64,000 bases of DNA from UBA1535 sp964371035 (GTDB lineage: Bacteria; Bacillota; Clostridia; Tissierellales; Sedimentibacteraceae). The stretch covers positions 1 through 64,000 of the forward strand of contig CAYJLG010000013.1 of NCBI GenBank assembly GCA_964371035.1, written 5' to 3'. Made by a program: the position numbers and the translations under genes. The notes below the pieces were generated by a model that saw nothing but the letters and a program-made list of their open reading frames with translations, ran no database searches and was not told the DNA's origin. Of the stretch, positions 1 to 7,782 are shown piece by piece. Positions within the stretch are counted from its first letter, which is position 1. Each line of letters starts with the position of its first letter.

Positions 1-10
1 AAAATTACTC

Positions 11-48
11 AAAAAAAGAGCTATATCACAAAATCATTGTGATACAGC
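11..48 (-). terminator. Rho-independent terminator of the scpB operon
   Basis: On the minus strand a 12-bp stem (positions 37-48 with 20-31, one G-T-type mismatch allowed) with a 5-base loop is followed by a run of seven Ts. The stem lies inside the last codons of scpB, so the terminator overlaps the stop codon. Confidence 0.85.
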
Positions 49-586
49 CCCTTTTATCTTCCTCATCTTCTTCAGTATTTAACTCTGGCAATTCTTCTAG
101 CGTTTTTAATCCAAAGTGTTTTAAAAATTCTGATGTTGTTCCATATAAAATCGGCTTACCCGGTTTATCAAGTTTTCCAACTTCTTTTATCAATTTTTTG
201 TCTATTAAAGTTTTAACTATATTAGAGCTTTTTATACCTCTAATAATATCAATATCTAATCTAGTAACAGGTTGTCTATATGCCACTATAGACAGTGTTT
301 CAAGTGCTGCTGTAGAAAGTGATCTGTTTGAGATATTTTCTTGCATCAAGAGTTGTATGAATTGATAGTTTTCTTTTTTTGTAGTGAGCTGAAATGTATC
401 ACCAAATTGTTGTAACAATAAACCTCTCTTAGTATCTGATGAATATTCATGTGACATTTCGGTCATAAGTTGAATTGTTTCAGTATTATTCAAATTTAAC
501 AATTTTGCAATTTCATTCAGTTTTAACGGTTCACCCCAAACAAATAGCAAACTTTCAATCGCACTTTTTAAGTTATCTTTATTCAT
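26..586 (-). CDS. scpB: Segregation and condensation protein B (ScpB)
   Basis: ScpB is the winged-helix kleisin partner that, with ScpA and SMC, forms the condensin that organises and segregates the chromosome. The 186-residue product shows the ScpB hallmarks: an N-terminal region AIESLLFVWGEPLKL, then ETLSIVAYRQPVTRLDID with the following GIKSS, and a C-terminal GKPILYGTT. An ATG at 586 is chosen over the longer frame because GGAG lies 6 bases upstream; it overlaps the end of scpA by 8 bp, which indicates translational coupling. The acidic tail (EEDEED) is variable in the family. Last gene of the operon. Confidence 0.93.
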   Translation of the reverse strand: MNKDNLKSAIESLLFVWGEPLKLNEIAKLLNLNNTETIQLMTEMSHEYSSDTKRGLLLQQFGDTFQLTTKKENYQFIQLLMQENISNRSLSTAALETLSIVAYRQPVTRLDIDIIRGIKSSNIVKTLIDKKLIKEVGKLDKPGKPILYGTTSEFLKHFGLKTLEELPELNTEEDEEDKRGCITMIL

Positions 587-1334
587 CACTTTCTCCATTT
601 TCTTCATAATATATTTCTATATCATTAAAGCTATTATTTTGAACTATTCTTATCTCTTTATTTTTCGACAATTCTAGAATAGCTAAAAAAATTGAAACTA
701 CATATTCTCGCTTATTAGTGACATTGCTAAAGTCATCAAAAAGTGCAAATACAGACACTTTTCTATTAGACTTCAATTTTTTTAATATGTCATCGCTACA
801 TTCCTTAACGCTGTACGACTCTCTATAAATCTTTTCAACAAAAGCAGGTTCTTTTTCTATTTGAATATTTTTTTGTTTTAGCAACTCAGAAAAAATCAAA
901 TAGAGTTCATGTGCATTTACAGCTGAAATAGACAATTGGATATGATCTTCAATATTTTCAACTTCTATTTCTTCTTTAGGCTTGTTAAAAAAATATTTGT
1001 TTTCAGATTCAAATTCTTTGAGTTTTTCAGAAGCCAATCTACATAGTTTATATTCTAGCAATTGATTTACAAGCAACAATCTAGGATCGTCTTCCTCTTT
1101 TTCTTTAATAGGCAACAGCATCTGAGACTTAATCTCCAACAAAGTAGCAGCCATCAGAATAAATTCACTTGTAATATTCAAATTTAAATTCTTCATTTCT
1201 TTCAAATATTCCATATATTGCTCTGTTATTTCTGAGATAGGTATGTCATAAATATCTACCTCTTTTTTTTCAATCAAATAGAACAATAGATCAAAAGGCC
1301 CTTGAAAAGTAGCTAAATTCACAGAATATTCCAT
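579..1334 (-). CDS. scpA: Segregation and condensation protein A (ScpA)
   Basis: ScpA is the kleisin that bridges the SMC heads. The N-terminus FQGPFDLLFYLIEKKEVDIYD is the classic ScpA SMC-binding segment (the motif spans about residues 9-28), and the C-terminal part VFALFDDFSNVTNKREYVVSIFLA-type helix pair matches the winged helix end of the family. Length 251 residues is normal. The ATG at 1334 starts exactly at the family's usual N-terminus; GAGG lies 11 bases upstream. A longer TTG start at 1358 is less likely. Followed by scpB with overlap. Confidence 0.93.
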   Translation of the reverse strand: MEYSVNLATFQGPFDLLFYLIEKKEVDIYDIPISEITEQYMEYLKEMKNLNLNITSEFILMAATLLEIKSQMLLPIKEKEEDDPRLLLVNQLLEYKLCRLASEKLKEFESENKYFFNKPKEEIEVENIEDHIQLSISAVNAHELYLIFSELLKQKNIQIEKEPAFVEKIYRESYSVKECSDDILKKLKSNRKVSVFALFDDFSNVTNKREYVVSIFLAILELSKNKEIRIVQNNSFNDIEIYYEENGESDE

Positions 1335-1390
1335 ACAATTATATACCTCATCTATCAATTAGTGTTAAAAACAATCTACAATAATCAAAA

Positions 1391-2725
1391 TTAAATTTTT
1401 TCATAAGGAACAAATCCTGTATCTGTTACTATTCCATGTATCAATTTTATCTCTTTGTTAAACTCATTAGTGATAGAAAATGCATCTCTTATGTTTTTTT
1501 CAATTTCTACTAATTTAGTTTTATCGTTCAGATACAATGTAGCTATTATATCACCTTTTGCTACTTTTTCTCCTACTTTTTTCTTCATCATTAGCCCGAC
1601 AGAATAATCTATTTCATCTGTTTTCTTTAGTCTACCACCGCCTGCAATCAGCGATGCTGTGCCTATCATTTCAGCATTTATATTGTCAACAATTCCTTCT
1701 TTTAAAGATGTAATATCTATCTTAAATTCAGCCGTTTTAAACTTAGAATAATCAGATACTATGTTAACATTTCCTCTTTGAAGTCTAACAAACTCTTCAA
1801 ACCTATTTAATGCTTTTTTTGTATCTAAAATTTCCTTTGAAATTTGAATTCCTTCTTTAACTGATGAAGTTAAGTTTGTCATTTCAAGTAAATTAGCACA
1901 TAAAAACATACACAATTCTTCAAAATCTTTAGGACCGTTACCTTTTAAAGTTTCGATTGCTTCGATCACTTCTAAAGAATTACCTACTGCATACCCTAAA
2001 GGTTCATCCATATTCGTAATTATAGCTCTAACATTTCTCCCAAAGCGGCTACCTATATCCACCATCTTTTCAGACAATTCAATCGCACTTTTTAAATCTT
2101 TCATAAAAGCACCACTACCCATTTTAACATCTAAAATTATATTTTTTGCGCCTGATGCTATTTTTTTAGACATAATACTCGATGCTATTAAGCCGATGTT
2201 ATCAACTGTTGCCGTAACATCGCGAAGTGAATATAACTTTTTATCAGCAGGCACTAAATTTAGAGTTTGGCCACAAATGACAAAATTATTATTTTTAATT
2301 ATTTCTGCTGATTCTTCAGGCGTTAAATTAATATTAAAACCATCTATAGATTCTAGCTTATCTAGTGTGCCTCCCGTATGACCAAGCCCTCTTCCTGACA
2401 TCTTAGAGCCTTTTAAACCTGCAGCTGCCAACATTGGAAGCAGCGTTAAAGAAGTTTTATCGCCTACACCACCTGTTGAGTGCTTATCAATAGTTATTCC
2501 ATCTATAGTGCTCAAATCAATAACATCACCAGATTCAACCATAGCTTTTGTTAAATAAAAAATCTCATCTGAGTTCAAATTTTGAAAACAAATAGCCATT
2601 AATAGTGCTGAAATTTGATAATCAGGTGTTTCTTCATTAACATATCCGTTAATAGCAAAGGTTATTTCTTCTTCAGTTAAAACACAACCCATTTTTTTCT
2701 TTTGTATAATATCATATATTCTCAT
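1391..2725 (-). CDS. pdp: Pyrimidine-nucleoside phosphorylase
   Basis: Phosphorolyses thymidine, deoxyuridine and uridine to base plus (deoxy)ribose-1-phosphate in the cytoplasm. The 444-residue protein has the phosphate-binding KHSTGGVGDK at 81-90 and the thymidine/pyrimidine phosphorylase signature SGRGLGHTGGTLDKLE at 110-125, and the usual C-terminal alpha/beta domain. Start is supported by GGAGG 8 bases upstream. It follows deoB by 22 bp: deoB converts the released pentose-1-phosphate to pentose-5-phosphate, so the two form a nucleoside salvage pair. Choice between deoA and pdp naming rests on the Gram-positive context. Confidence 0.93.
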   Translation of the reverse strand: MRIYDIIQKKKMGCVLTEEEITFAINGYVNEETPDYQISALLMAICFQNLNSDEIFYLTKAMVESGDVIDLSTIDGITIDKHSTGGVGDKTSLTLLPMLAAAGLKGSKMSGRGLGHTGGTLDKLESIDGFNINLTPEESAEIIKNNNFVICGQTLNLVPADKKLYSLRDVTATVDNIGLIASSIMSKKIASGAKNIILDVKMGSGAFMKDLKSAIELSEKMVDIGSRFGRNVRAIITNMDEPLGYAVGNSLEVIEAIETLKGNGPKDFEELCMFLCANLLEMTNLTSSVKEGIQISKEILDTKKALNRFEEFVRLQRGNVNIVSDYSKFKTAEFKIDITSLKEGIVDNINAEMIGTASLIAGGGRLKKTDEIDYSVGLMMKKKVGEKVAKGDIIATLYLNDKTKLVEIEKNIRDAFSITNEFNKEIKLIHGIVTDTGFVPYEKI

Positions 2726-2747
2726 TTCGACACCTCCATAAGATAAT

Positions 2748-3923
2748 CTATAGTCTTATTTTATCAAATATACTATATCCCGCTATGTCATTATCTATTC
2801 CTAACATATCTAAAATAGTTTTTCCAATGCATGCAAATGTATCTAATGTGTCTAAATCAACATTTTCCTTTATATTCTTTCCATAAAACAGTACTGGAAT
2901 ATATTCACGAGAATGATCTGTGCTAATTGTTGAAGGATCACATCCATGATCTGCAGTTATTATTAACACGTCGTCATCTTTTAGCTCTTTAATAATTTGG
3001 GGAAGATTATCATCAAATGTTTTTAGTGAATTTCCGTATCCTTGCACATCGTTTCTATGTCCATAAAGCATATCAAAGTCAACTAAATTTGTAAAAATCA
3101 ATCCGTTAGTATTTTCTTTGATAGCTTCTATTGTAGCTTCTATTCCCTCAGCATTATTTTTTGTGTGCAACGCTTTAGTAATCCCTTTGTTCACAAAAAT
3201 ATCTTCAATTTTTCCAATCGCATAAACTTCTTTTAAAGATTTTGAAATGAAATCTAACATTGTATCTCTAATCGGTACTAATGAAAAATCTCTTCGATTT
3301 TCTGTTCTTTTATAATTCTCCGAAGATCCAACAAAAGGCCTTGCTATTACTCGACCTACACCATGTTCATCTTTTAACAACTCTCGAGCTGCCTCACAAT
3401 AATAATAAAGCTTTTCAAGAGGTACTACTTCTTCATGTGCTGCAATTTGAAAAACGCTATCTGCAGAAGTGTACACTATCAAATTTCCTGTTTTTACGTG
3501 TTCATCTCCTAATCGTTGAATGATTTCAGTGCCTGAAGCGACACAATTTCCTAATACTTTTTTATTTGTGATTTTTTCAAACTCATCAATTACTTCTGTC
3601 GGAAATCCATTTGGGTAAGTTGGAAAAGCCTTTGGAATTATTATACCGCTAATTTCCCAGTGTCCAGTTGTAGTATCTTTACCTGGTGATTTTTCAGTTG
3701 CTCTTGCAAAAGAACCTATAGCTTTATTATCCAATTTATTTATTTCGTCTAGTCCAACGATTGAAGTCAATCCTAAGTTTTCTAAATTTGGCAAACTAAA
3801 CCCTTCAATATTTTTATAAATATTCTTGAGTGTATTGCTTCCTTCATCTCCGTAAAGATGTGCGTCTGGTAATTCTCCAATTCCTACGCTATCTAAAACA
3901 ATCAAAATTACTCTATTTATCAT
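2748..3923 (-). CDS. deoB: Phosphopentomutase
   Basis: Interconverts (deoxy)ribose-1-phosphate and -5-phosphate; alkaline-phosphatase superfamily with two Mn ions. Visible motifs: N-terminal ILIVLDSVGIGELPDA with metal ligand Asp11, the phosphoacceptor Thr in KDTTTGHWE, and the C-terminal metal site ITADHGCDPST and TDHSREYIP. Length 391 is typical. AAGGAGG precedes the ATG. Sits between the xerD-like gene and pdp, an arrangement shared with Bacillus (xerD/ripX-drm) and many clostridia. Confidence 0.96.
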   Translation of the reverse strand: MINRVILIVLDSVGIGELPDAHLYGDEGSNTLKNIYKNIEGFSLPNLENLGLTSIVGLDEINKLDNKAIGSFARATEKSPGKDTTTGHWEISGIIIPKAFPTYPNGFPTEVIDEFEKITNKKVLGNCVASGTEIIQRLGDEHVKTGNLIVYTSADSVFQIAAHEEVVPLEKLYYYCEAARELLKDEHGVGRVIARPFVGSSENYKRTENRRDFSLVPIRDTMLDFISKSLKEVYAIGKIEDIFVNKGITKALHTKNNAEGIEATIEAIKENTNGLIFTNLVDFDMLYGHRNDVQGYGNSLKTFDDNLPQIIKELKDDDVLIITADHGCDPSTISTDHSREYIPVLFYGKNIKENVDLDTLDTFACIGKTILDMLGIDNDIAGYSIFDKIRL

Positions 3924-3941
3924 GATTTCCTCCTTTACATG

Positions 3942-4817
3942 TTATGCTCTTGGATGAGCGTTTTTATAAGTTTGTAATGTATTGTTATCTACTGACTGCA
4001 AAAAATTCTGAACCGTATTAATATTTTTATTTCCAAGCAAATCACTTACTACTGCTAAACTTGCTCCTCTGCTAATCATGTGTACAGCAAACGAATTTCT
4101 TAATATTTGTGGTGATATCACTTTTCCTATATCCATCATTTTTTCATATTGTTTCAATATTTTCCACACGCCTTGCCTCGAAATAGATTCACCGTTTCTA
4201 CCTAAAAACAGATATTCGCAGTTTTCACCATATTTAACATCTCTAAATTCTTGTTTATACCACATTATTGAATTTAGAGCTGTTTGTCCAATAGGGACAA
4301 CTCTAGAATTATCGCCAAATATATGTATTAACGAACTACTAGCAATTAAATGCTCAACTTTGATATTTATCAATTCTGTCACTTTAATTCCTGATGAATA
4401 AAGTAGTTCAAGAATAGCGCTATCTCTACTACCAATAAAAGTATCAATCTTAGGGATATTCATAAGTGTCGAAATCTCGTCCTCACTTAACACTGTAGGT
4501 TTTTTTCTTATATTTTTTGGACTGTGAATATTATAAGCAGGGTTGTATGCAATCATTCTATCCTCAATTAAAAAATCATAAAAATTTTTAATCGATGAAA
4601 TATTTCTTGAGATAGTTGCAGAACTTTTTCCGTTTTTTTGTAATTCTACTAGATAAGTTAATATATGTGTTTTTTTTACTTCTTCATAACGTTCTTCATA
4701 TTCAGTTTCTAAATATGATAAAAAAGCCATAACATCCCTATAATATGATGCTATAGTATTTGAAGATAATTTTTTTAAAATAAGTTTATTTTTAAATTCC
4801 TCTAATATTTTATTCAC
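3942..4817 (-). CDS. XerD-like tyrosine recombinase, active-site-dead
   Basis: Full-length tyrosine recombinase fold (291 residues): SAM-like core-binding domain at about 1-90 and catalytic domain at about 105-291, ending in HPRA as XerD proteins do. Position next to deoB identifies it as the xerD locus. By comparison with the XerD consensus, the catalytic residues are replaced: Arg I is Lys145 (GIKVTEL), the beta-hairpin Lys is missing (FGDNSR), His II is Gln237 (QILRNSF), His/Trp III is Asn263 (LGNKN) and the Tyr nucleophile is Phe272 (QNF, codon TTT). Only Arg240 remains. It should not cleave DNA; it may still bind DNA or a partner Xer, or be decaying without frame loss. GTG start with GGAG 8 bases upstream. 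Confidence 0.85.
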   Translation of the reverse strand: MNKILEEFKNKLILKKLSSNTIASYYRDVMAFLSYLETEYEERYEEVKKTHILTYLVELQKNGKSSATISRNISSIKNFYDFLIEDRMIAYNPAYNIHSPKNIRKKPTVLSEDEISTLMNIPKIDTFIGSRDSAILELLYSSGIKVTELINIKVEHLIASSSLIHIFGDNSRVVPIGQTALNSIMWYKQEFRDVKYGENCEYLFLGRNGESISRQGVWKILKQYEKMMDIGKVISPQILRNSFAVHMISRGASLAVVSDLLGNKNINTVQNFLQSVDNNTLQTYKNAHPRA

Positions 4818-4916
4818 TTAGATATCTCCAGATTTTACTTGTAATTCCTTTAAACTAACGCATTTATTTAATAATTCATCGAAAAAATTCAATTTGTGTT
4901 GTATGCTATTATTATT

Positions 4917-4946
4917 ATTATAACAATTTTTCTGTAATTAGTCTTT
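4917..4946 (-). promoter_or_regulatory. Probable promoter of the xerD-like gene
   Basis: An extended -10 (TGT before TATAAT, the hexamer at 4917-4922) lies about 100 bases upstream of the GTG start. No good -35 is visible, so it would depend on the extended -10. Confidence 0.4.
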
Positions 4947-4985
4947 AATTTTTTTTAATTTTAAAATTATTTATCAATTTTTTAT

Positions 4986-5036
4986 TAAAAAAATCCTTCT
5001 GTGCTCAAATAAAGTTATCCATGCGCAGAAGGATTT
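4986..5036 (-). terminator. Terminator downstream of nudF
   Basis: Minus-strand stem AAATCCTTCTGCGC paired with GCACAGAAGGATTT (one wobble), 18-base loop, then a T-run. It separates nudF from the xerD-like gene. Confidence 0.75.
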
Positions 5037-5056
5037 AAATCAAAATAAAATTTTTT

Positions 5057-5569
5057 CTATGCCATTAATATAGCAACTATAGTTTTAGCATCGACTATTT
5101 GCCCATTCACAATCATTTCTTTTGCTTCTTTTAGTGATACTTTTAAAACATCTATAAATTCATCTTCATCAAGTTTTCTTTCTACCTGCTTCAAATCAGT
5201 AGCTTTGAACAAACATATTTTTTCATTCGTAAAGCCAGGAGTAGAATAAAATTCCGTTAATTTTTCAATTTTATTAGGACAATAACCTGTTTCTTCCATC
5301 AACTCACGAATTGCACATTCAAGAGGATCCTCGTTTATTTCTAGCTTGCCAGCAGGAATTTCATATAAAAAATCTTCAACTGCTTTTCTATATTGTTTTA
5401 TTAGTATTATATTCCCATCTTCTATAGCTAGTATGCCTACTCCTCCTCGATGTTCTACTATTTCTCTTTTAGCATACCCTTTATTTGGTAATTCAACAGT
5501 ATCAACTCTTAAATTAATAATTTTCCCCTCGAAAACTTTTTCGCTTTTGACAGTAATTTCTTTATTCAA
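5057..5569 (-). CDS. nudF: NUDIX hydrolase, ADP-ribose pyrophosphatase type
   Basis: Hydrolyses ADP-ribose or related nucleoside diphosphate sugars to AMP and ribose-5-phosphate. A complete Nudix box (G x5 E x7 REL x EE x G) occupies residues 74-96, starting GKLEINE and containing the RELMEE helix; the N-terminal half matches the ADPRase subfamily. 170 residues. The start is a TTG with AGGAGG about 5 bases upstream, so translation from TTG is well supported. Same neighbour of spo0A/xerD as in Bacillus. Exact substrate is inferred from family only. Confidence 0.88.
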   Translation of the reverse strand: MNKEITVKSEKVFEGKIINLRVDTVELPNKGYAKREIVEHRGGVGILAIEDGNIILIKQYRKAVEDFLYEIPAGKLEINEDPLECAIRELMEETGYCPNKIEKLTEFYSTPGFTNEKICLFKATDLKQVERKLDEDEFIDVLKVSLKEAKEMIVNGQIVDAKTIVAILMA

Positions 5570-5607
5570 ATTTTCCTCCTAATTATCGATCAACAAACTA
5601 AAATGTT

Positions 5608-6021
5608 TTAGTCGTACCTAAATCTATCAGCTAAAATTGCGATAAATTCACTATTTGTAGGTCTACCTTTATTGCTTTGTAGAGTACAACCAAAAATAAC
5701 ATTAATTGTTTCGATTTCACCTCTACTGCAAGTAACTTCTATAGCGTGTCTTATCGATCTTTCAACTCTACTAGAAGTAGTTGAATATTCATTTGCCACT
5801 TTAGGATAAAGTTCTTTTGTAATTCCACCTAAAAGATCAAAATTGAATACTACTTCTTTAATTGCAGTTTTTAAATATTTATACCCTTTAATGTGTGCTG
5901 GTACACCAATTTCTTTCAATGATTCAGTAATTTTCATCTCTAAATTAATTACACTATCTTCGGTTTTGCTATTTGATTTTTTCCCATCATAAATCATAGC
6001 ATACATGTCTTGTTTTTTCAC
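5608..6021 (-). CDS. Receiver-less Spo0A effector-domain protein
   Basis: 137-residue protein that matches the C-terminal DNA-binding domain of Spo0A, the sporulation master regulator: GVPAHIKGYKYLKTAI, then KELYPKVANEY, SRVERSIRHAIE (recognition region) and KGRPTNSEFIAILADR. The phosphoacceptor receiver domain is absent; the upstream DNA shows no remnant of it. A GTG at 6021 with a GGGGGGAG ribosome site 4-5 bases upstream makes this a designed start rather than a random fragment. Without a receiver it cannot be switched by the phosphorelay in the usual way; it might bind 0A-box-like sites constitutively. Own promoter at 6176-6204. Confidence 0.88.
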   Translation of the reverse strand: MKKQDMYAMIYDGKKSNSKTEDSVINLEMKITESLKEIGVPAHIKGYKYLKTAIKEVVFNFDLLGGITKELYPKVANEYSTTSSRVERSIRHAIEVTCSRGEIETINVIFGCTLQSNKGRPTNSEFIAILADRFRYD

Positions 6022-6175
6022 AAAACTCCCCCCTTTTATTATGATATCTTTAAACACCAAAAATATTTTCATTAAAACTAATTGCACCCTTTTACAATCT
6101 TTGTTAAGCATATTTAAATATGTTGTTATAATATATATAATATATTACATTATAATAAAAAAAGTTTCCCCTAAT

Positions 6176-6204
6176 ATTTTACAATAAAAATGATAAAAAA
6201 TCAA
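6176..6204 (-). promoter_or_regulatory. Promoter of the Spo0A effector-domain gene
   Basis: TTGATT-N17-TAAAAT on the minus strand, giving a leader of about 150 bases. The leader holds a long AT-only stretch and no obvious hairpin. Confidence 0.55.
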
Positions 6205-6229
6205 GCTAAATTACACTGCAATTCTATAA

Positions 6230-6513
6230 ATAAAAAAGGCTGTCCATCCCAAACAAGCTATGCAACAACCTTTTTTATCTTTAATTAGGTCCCCAAACAA
6301 CGACATACCAATTATCCCTATTCCATCCATAGCATATACTGCTTATTGAATACAATGCATGTTTATGCCGGTGCGTAAATGTGAGTCGAGGCAATCATTC
6401 AAAACACATCCAACGTCTAACAAGACGCTTCATTTCAACCTTAACAAGTGTCTAGTGAAATTCAAAACAACCGACAAGCACCCCACCTAGCATGCATAAT
6501 CCTCAACACCCTT
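6230..6513 (-). ncRNA. Unidentified structured non-coding RNA, about 284 nt
   Basis: No ORF, but base composition is visibly richer in G and C than the flanks. It is bounded by a near-consensus promoter (6519-6547) and a strong terminator (6232-6276). Possible helices on the RNA: 6507-6501 with 6391-6385 (7 bp, one wobble) and 6482-6478 with 6374-6370 (5 bp), which interlock as a pseudoknot; nested hairpins at 6461-6432 and 6428-6413; small hairpins further 3'. It lacks the hallmark sequences of SRP RNA, tmRNA, RNase P RNA and T-boxes. A family such as the clostridial raiA motif is possible but I cannot verify it from memory. Confidence 0.75.
6232..6276 (-). terminator. Terminator of the ncRNA
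   Basis: Minus strand: AAAAAAGGTTGT pairs with ACAGCCTTTTTT (11-12 bp, one wobble) around a 21-base loop, followed by TTTTTTATTT. Confidence 0.8.
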
Positions 6514-6518
6514 CGAAT

Positions 6519-6547
6519 ATTATATCACAAATTATTCATTTTGTGAA
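6519..6547 (-). promoter_or_regulatory. Strong promoter of the ncRNA with an inverted repeat
   Basis: TTCACA-N17-TATAAT with extended -10 (TGATATAAT) on the minus strand; predicted start near 6513. The -35 and spacer form an inverted repeat TCACAAA-N8-TTTGTGA, which could be an operator. Confidence 0.8.
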
Positions 6548-6555
6548 GTGTTTTT

Positions 6556-7590
6556 TTAATTTTTTTCTATCAATGATTTTAGCAAACTTAAAAATTTTAA
6601 GACATCTTCTTTTGGTGTTGCATACGAAGTAACAAATCTAGCTCTCATATGATTTTCGTCATATTTACCTTCAGCTTCATAATGACAATGTTTTATGAGC
6701 TCGTTATGGACTTCATTAGGCAATGCTACAAAAATCAAATTGGAATCTGATTCTACAACAAATTTCAAACCTAATTCTCTAATGCCTTCTCTCAACAAAT
6801 TTGCCATTTTATTAGTGTGTCTTGCAATTTCTAGATAGAAATCATCTTTTAGTAAAGTTTCGAATTGAATTCCTAGAAATCTTCCTTTTGCCATCAATGC
6901 GCCTCTTTGCTTTATCATAAATCTTATGTTTGGTTTTAAGTTGTCATTGCAAATAACTAGTGCTTCTCCTAACATACCGCCATTTTTTGTAGCACCAATA
7001 TAAAATGCATCGCACAAATTTGCTATATCTTCTATAGTCATATCATTTTTTTCACAAGTTAATGCAACTGGAAGTCTCGCACCATCAAGATATAAATATA
7101 AATTATTTTTTTTGCAAACTTTACTAATAGCTTCTAGTTCATTTTTAGTATATACTGTTCCAGTTTCTGTCGCATTTGAAATATAAACGACTCTAGGCAA
7201 CACCATGTGTTCATCCGTGTGCGCATCAACAGCTTTTTGTATTAGTTCAGGGTTAAGCTTTGCATCTGGTGATGGCATTTCAATAATTTTATGACCAGTA
7301 GATTCGATTGCACCTGTTTCATGTACAGAAATATGACCTAGTTCAGAGGCTATTACTGCTTCGTATGGTCTCAAAAATGCAGAAAGTGCAACTGTATTAG
7401 TTTGCGTACCTGCCATTAATAAATGTACATCTACATCTTGTCTTCCTACGACCTCTTTTATTAGTTTACAAGCATTAATGCTGTGTTCATCATTGCCATA
7501 ACCTACTTGTTGTTCGTCGTTTGATTTAATTAAAGCGTCTAGCACTCTTGGATGCATTGCTTCACTATAATCATTCATTAAAAAAATCAT
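6556..7590 (-). CDS. ltaE: Low-specificity L-threonine aldolase
   Basis: PLP enzyme (fold type I, beta-eliminating lyase family) that splits L-threonine or allo-threonine into glycine and acetaldehyde. Visible: His86 in SELGHISVHE (stacks on PLP), Asp169 in LYLDGAR (pyridine nitrogen), and the PLP lysine Lys202 in GATKNGG. 344 residues, typical. The ATG at 7590 has GAGAGG 6 bases upstream. Glycine produced here could feed the glycine reductase encoded at the right end of the window. Confidence 0.92.
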   Translation of the reverse strand: MIFLMNDYSEAMHPRVLDALIKSNDEQQVGYGNDEHSINACKLIKEVVGRQDVDVHLLMAGTQTNTVALSAFLRPYEAVIASELGHISVHETGAIESTGHKIIEMPSPDAKLNPELIQKAVDAHTDEHMVLPRVVYISNATETGTVYTKNELEAISKVCKKNNLYLYLDGARLPVALTCEKNDMTIEDIANLCDAFYIGATKNGGMLGEALVICNDNLKPNIRFMIKQRGALMAKGRFLGIQFETLLKDDFYLEIARHTNKMANLLREGIRELGLKFVVESDSNLIFVALPNEVHNELIKHCHYEAEGKYDENHMRARFVTSYATPKEDVLKFLSLLKSLIEKN

Positions 7591-7671
7591 AAATTACCTC
7601 TCTTTATTCAATTTTGTAACTACTTTCTGAATCAATTAAAAATATTTCTCTGTTTTATGTTAACTAAAAAA

Positions 7672-7700
7672 ATTTTATCATAAACTATAATTATTTACAA
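7672..7700 (-). promoter_or_regulatory. Promoter of ltaE
   Basis: TTGTAA-N17-TAAAAT with extended -10 TG on the minus strand, leaving a leader of about 75 bases. Confidence 0.6.
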
Positions 7701-7782
7701 CTAAATATATAGATAAAATAATGTTGAAAAAATTAATAAATGTTATTATTCACAGTTAATTGAAACTTCAACGTAAAAAAAA

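Noticed and set aside
6230..6513. SRP RNA, because of GCTAGGTGGGG near the 5' end
   Set aside because: The conserved SRP apical domain (GGTCCGGAAGGAAGCAGC type) is absent.
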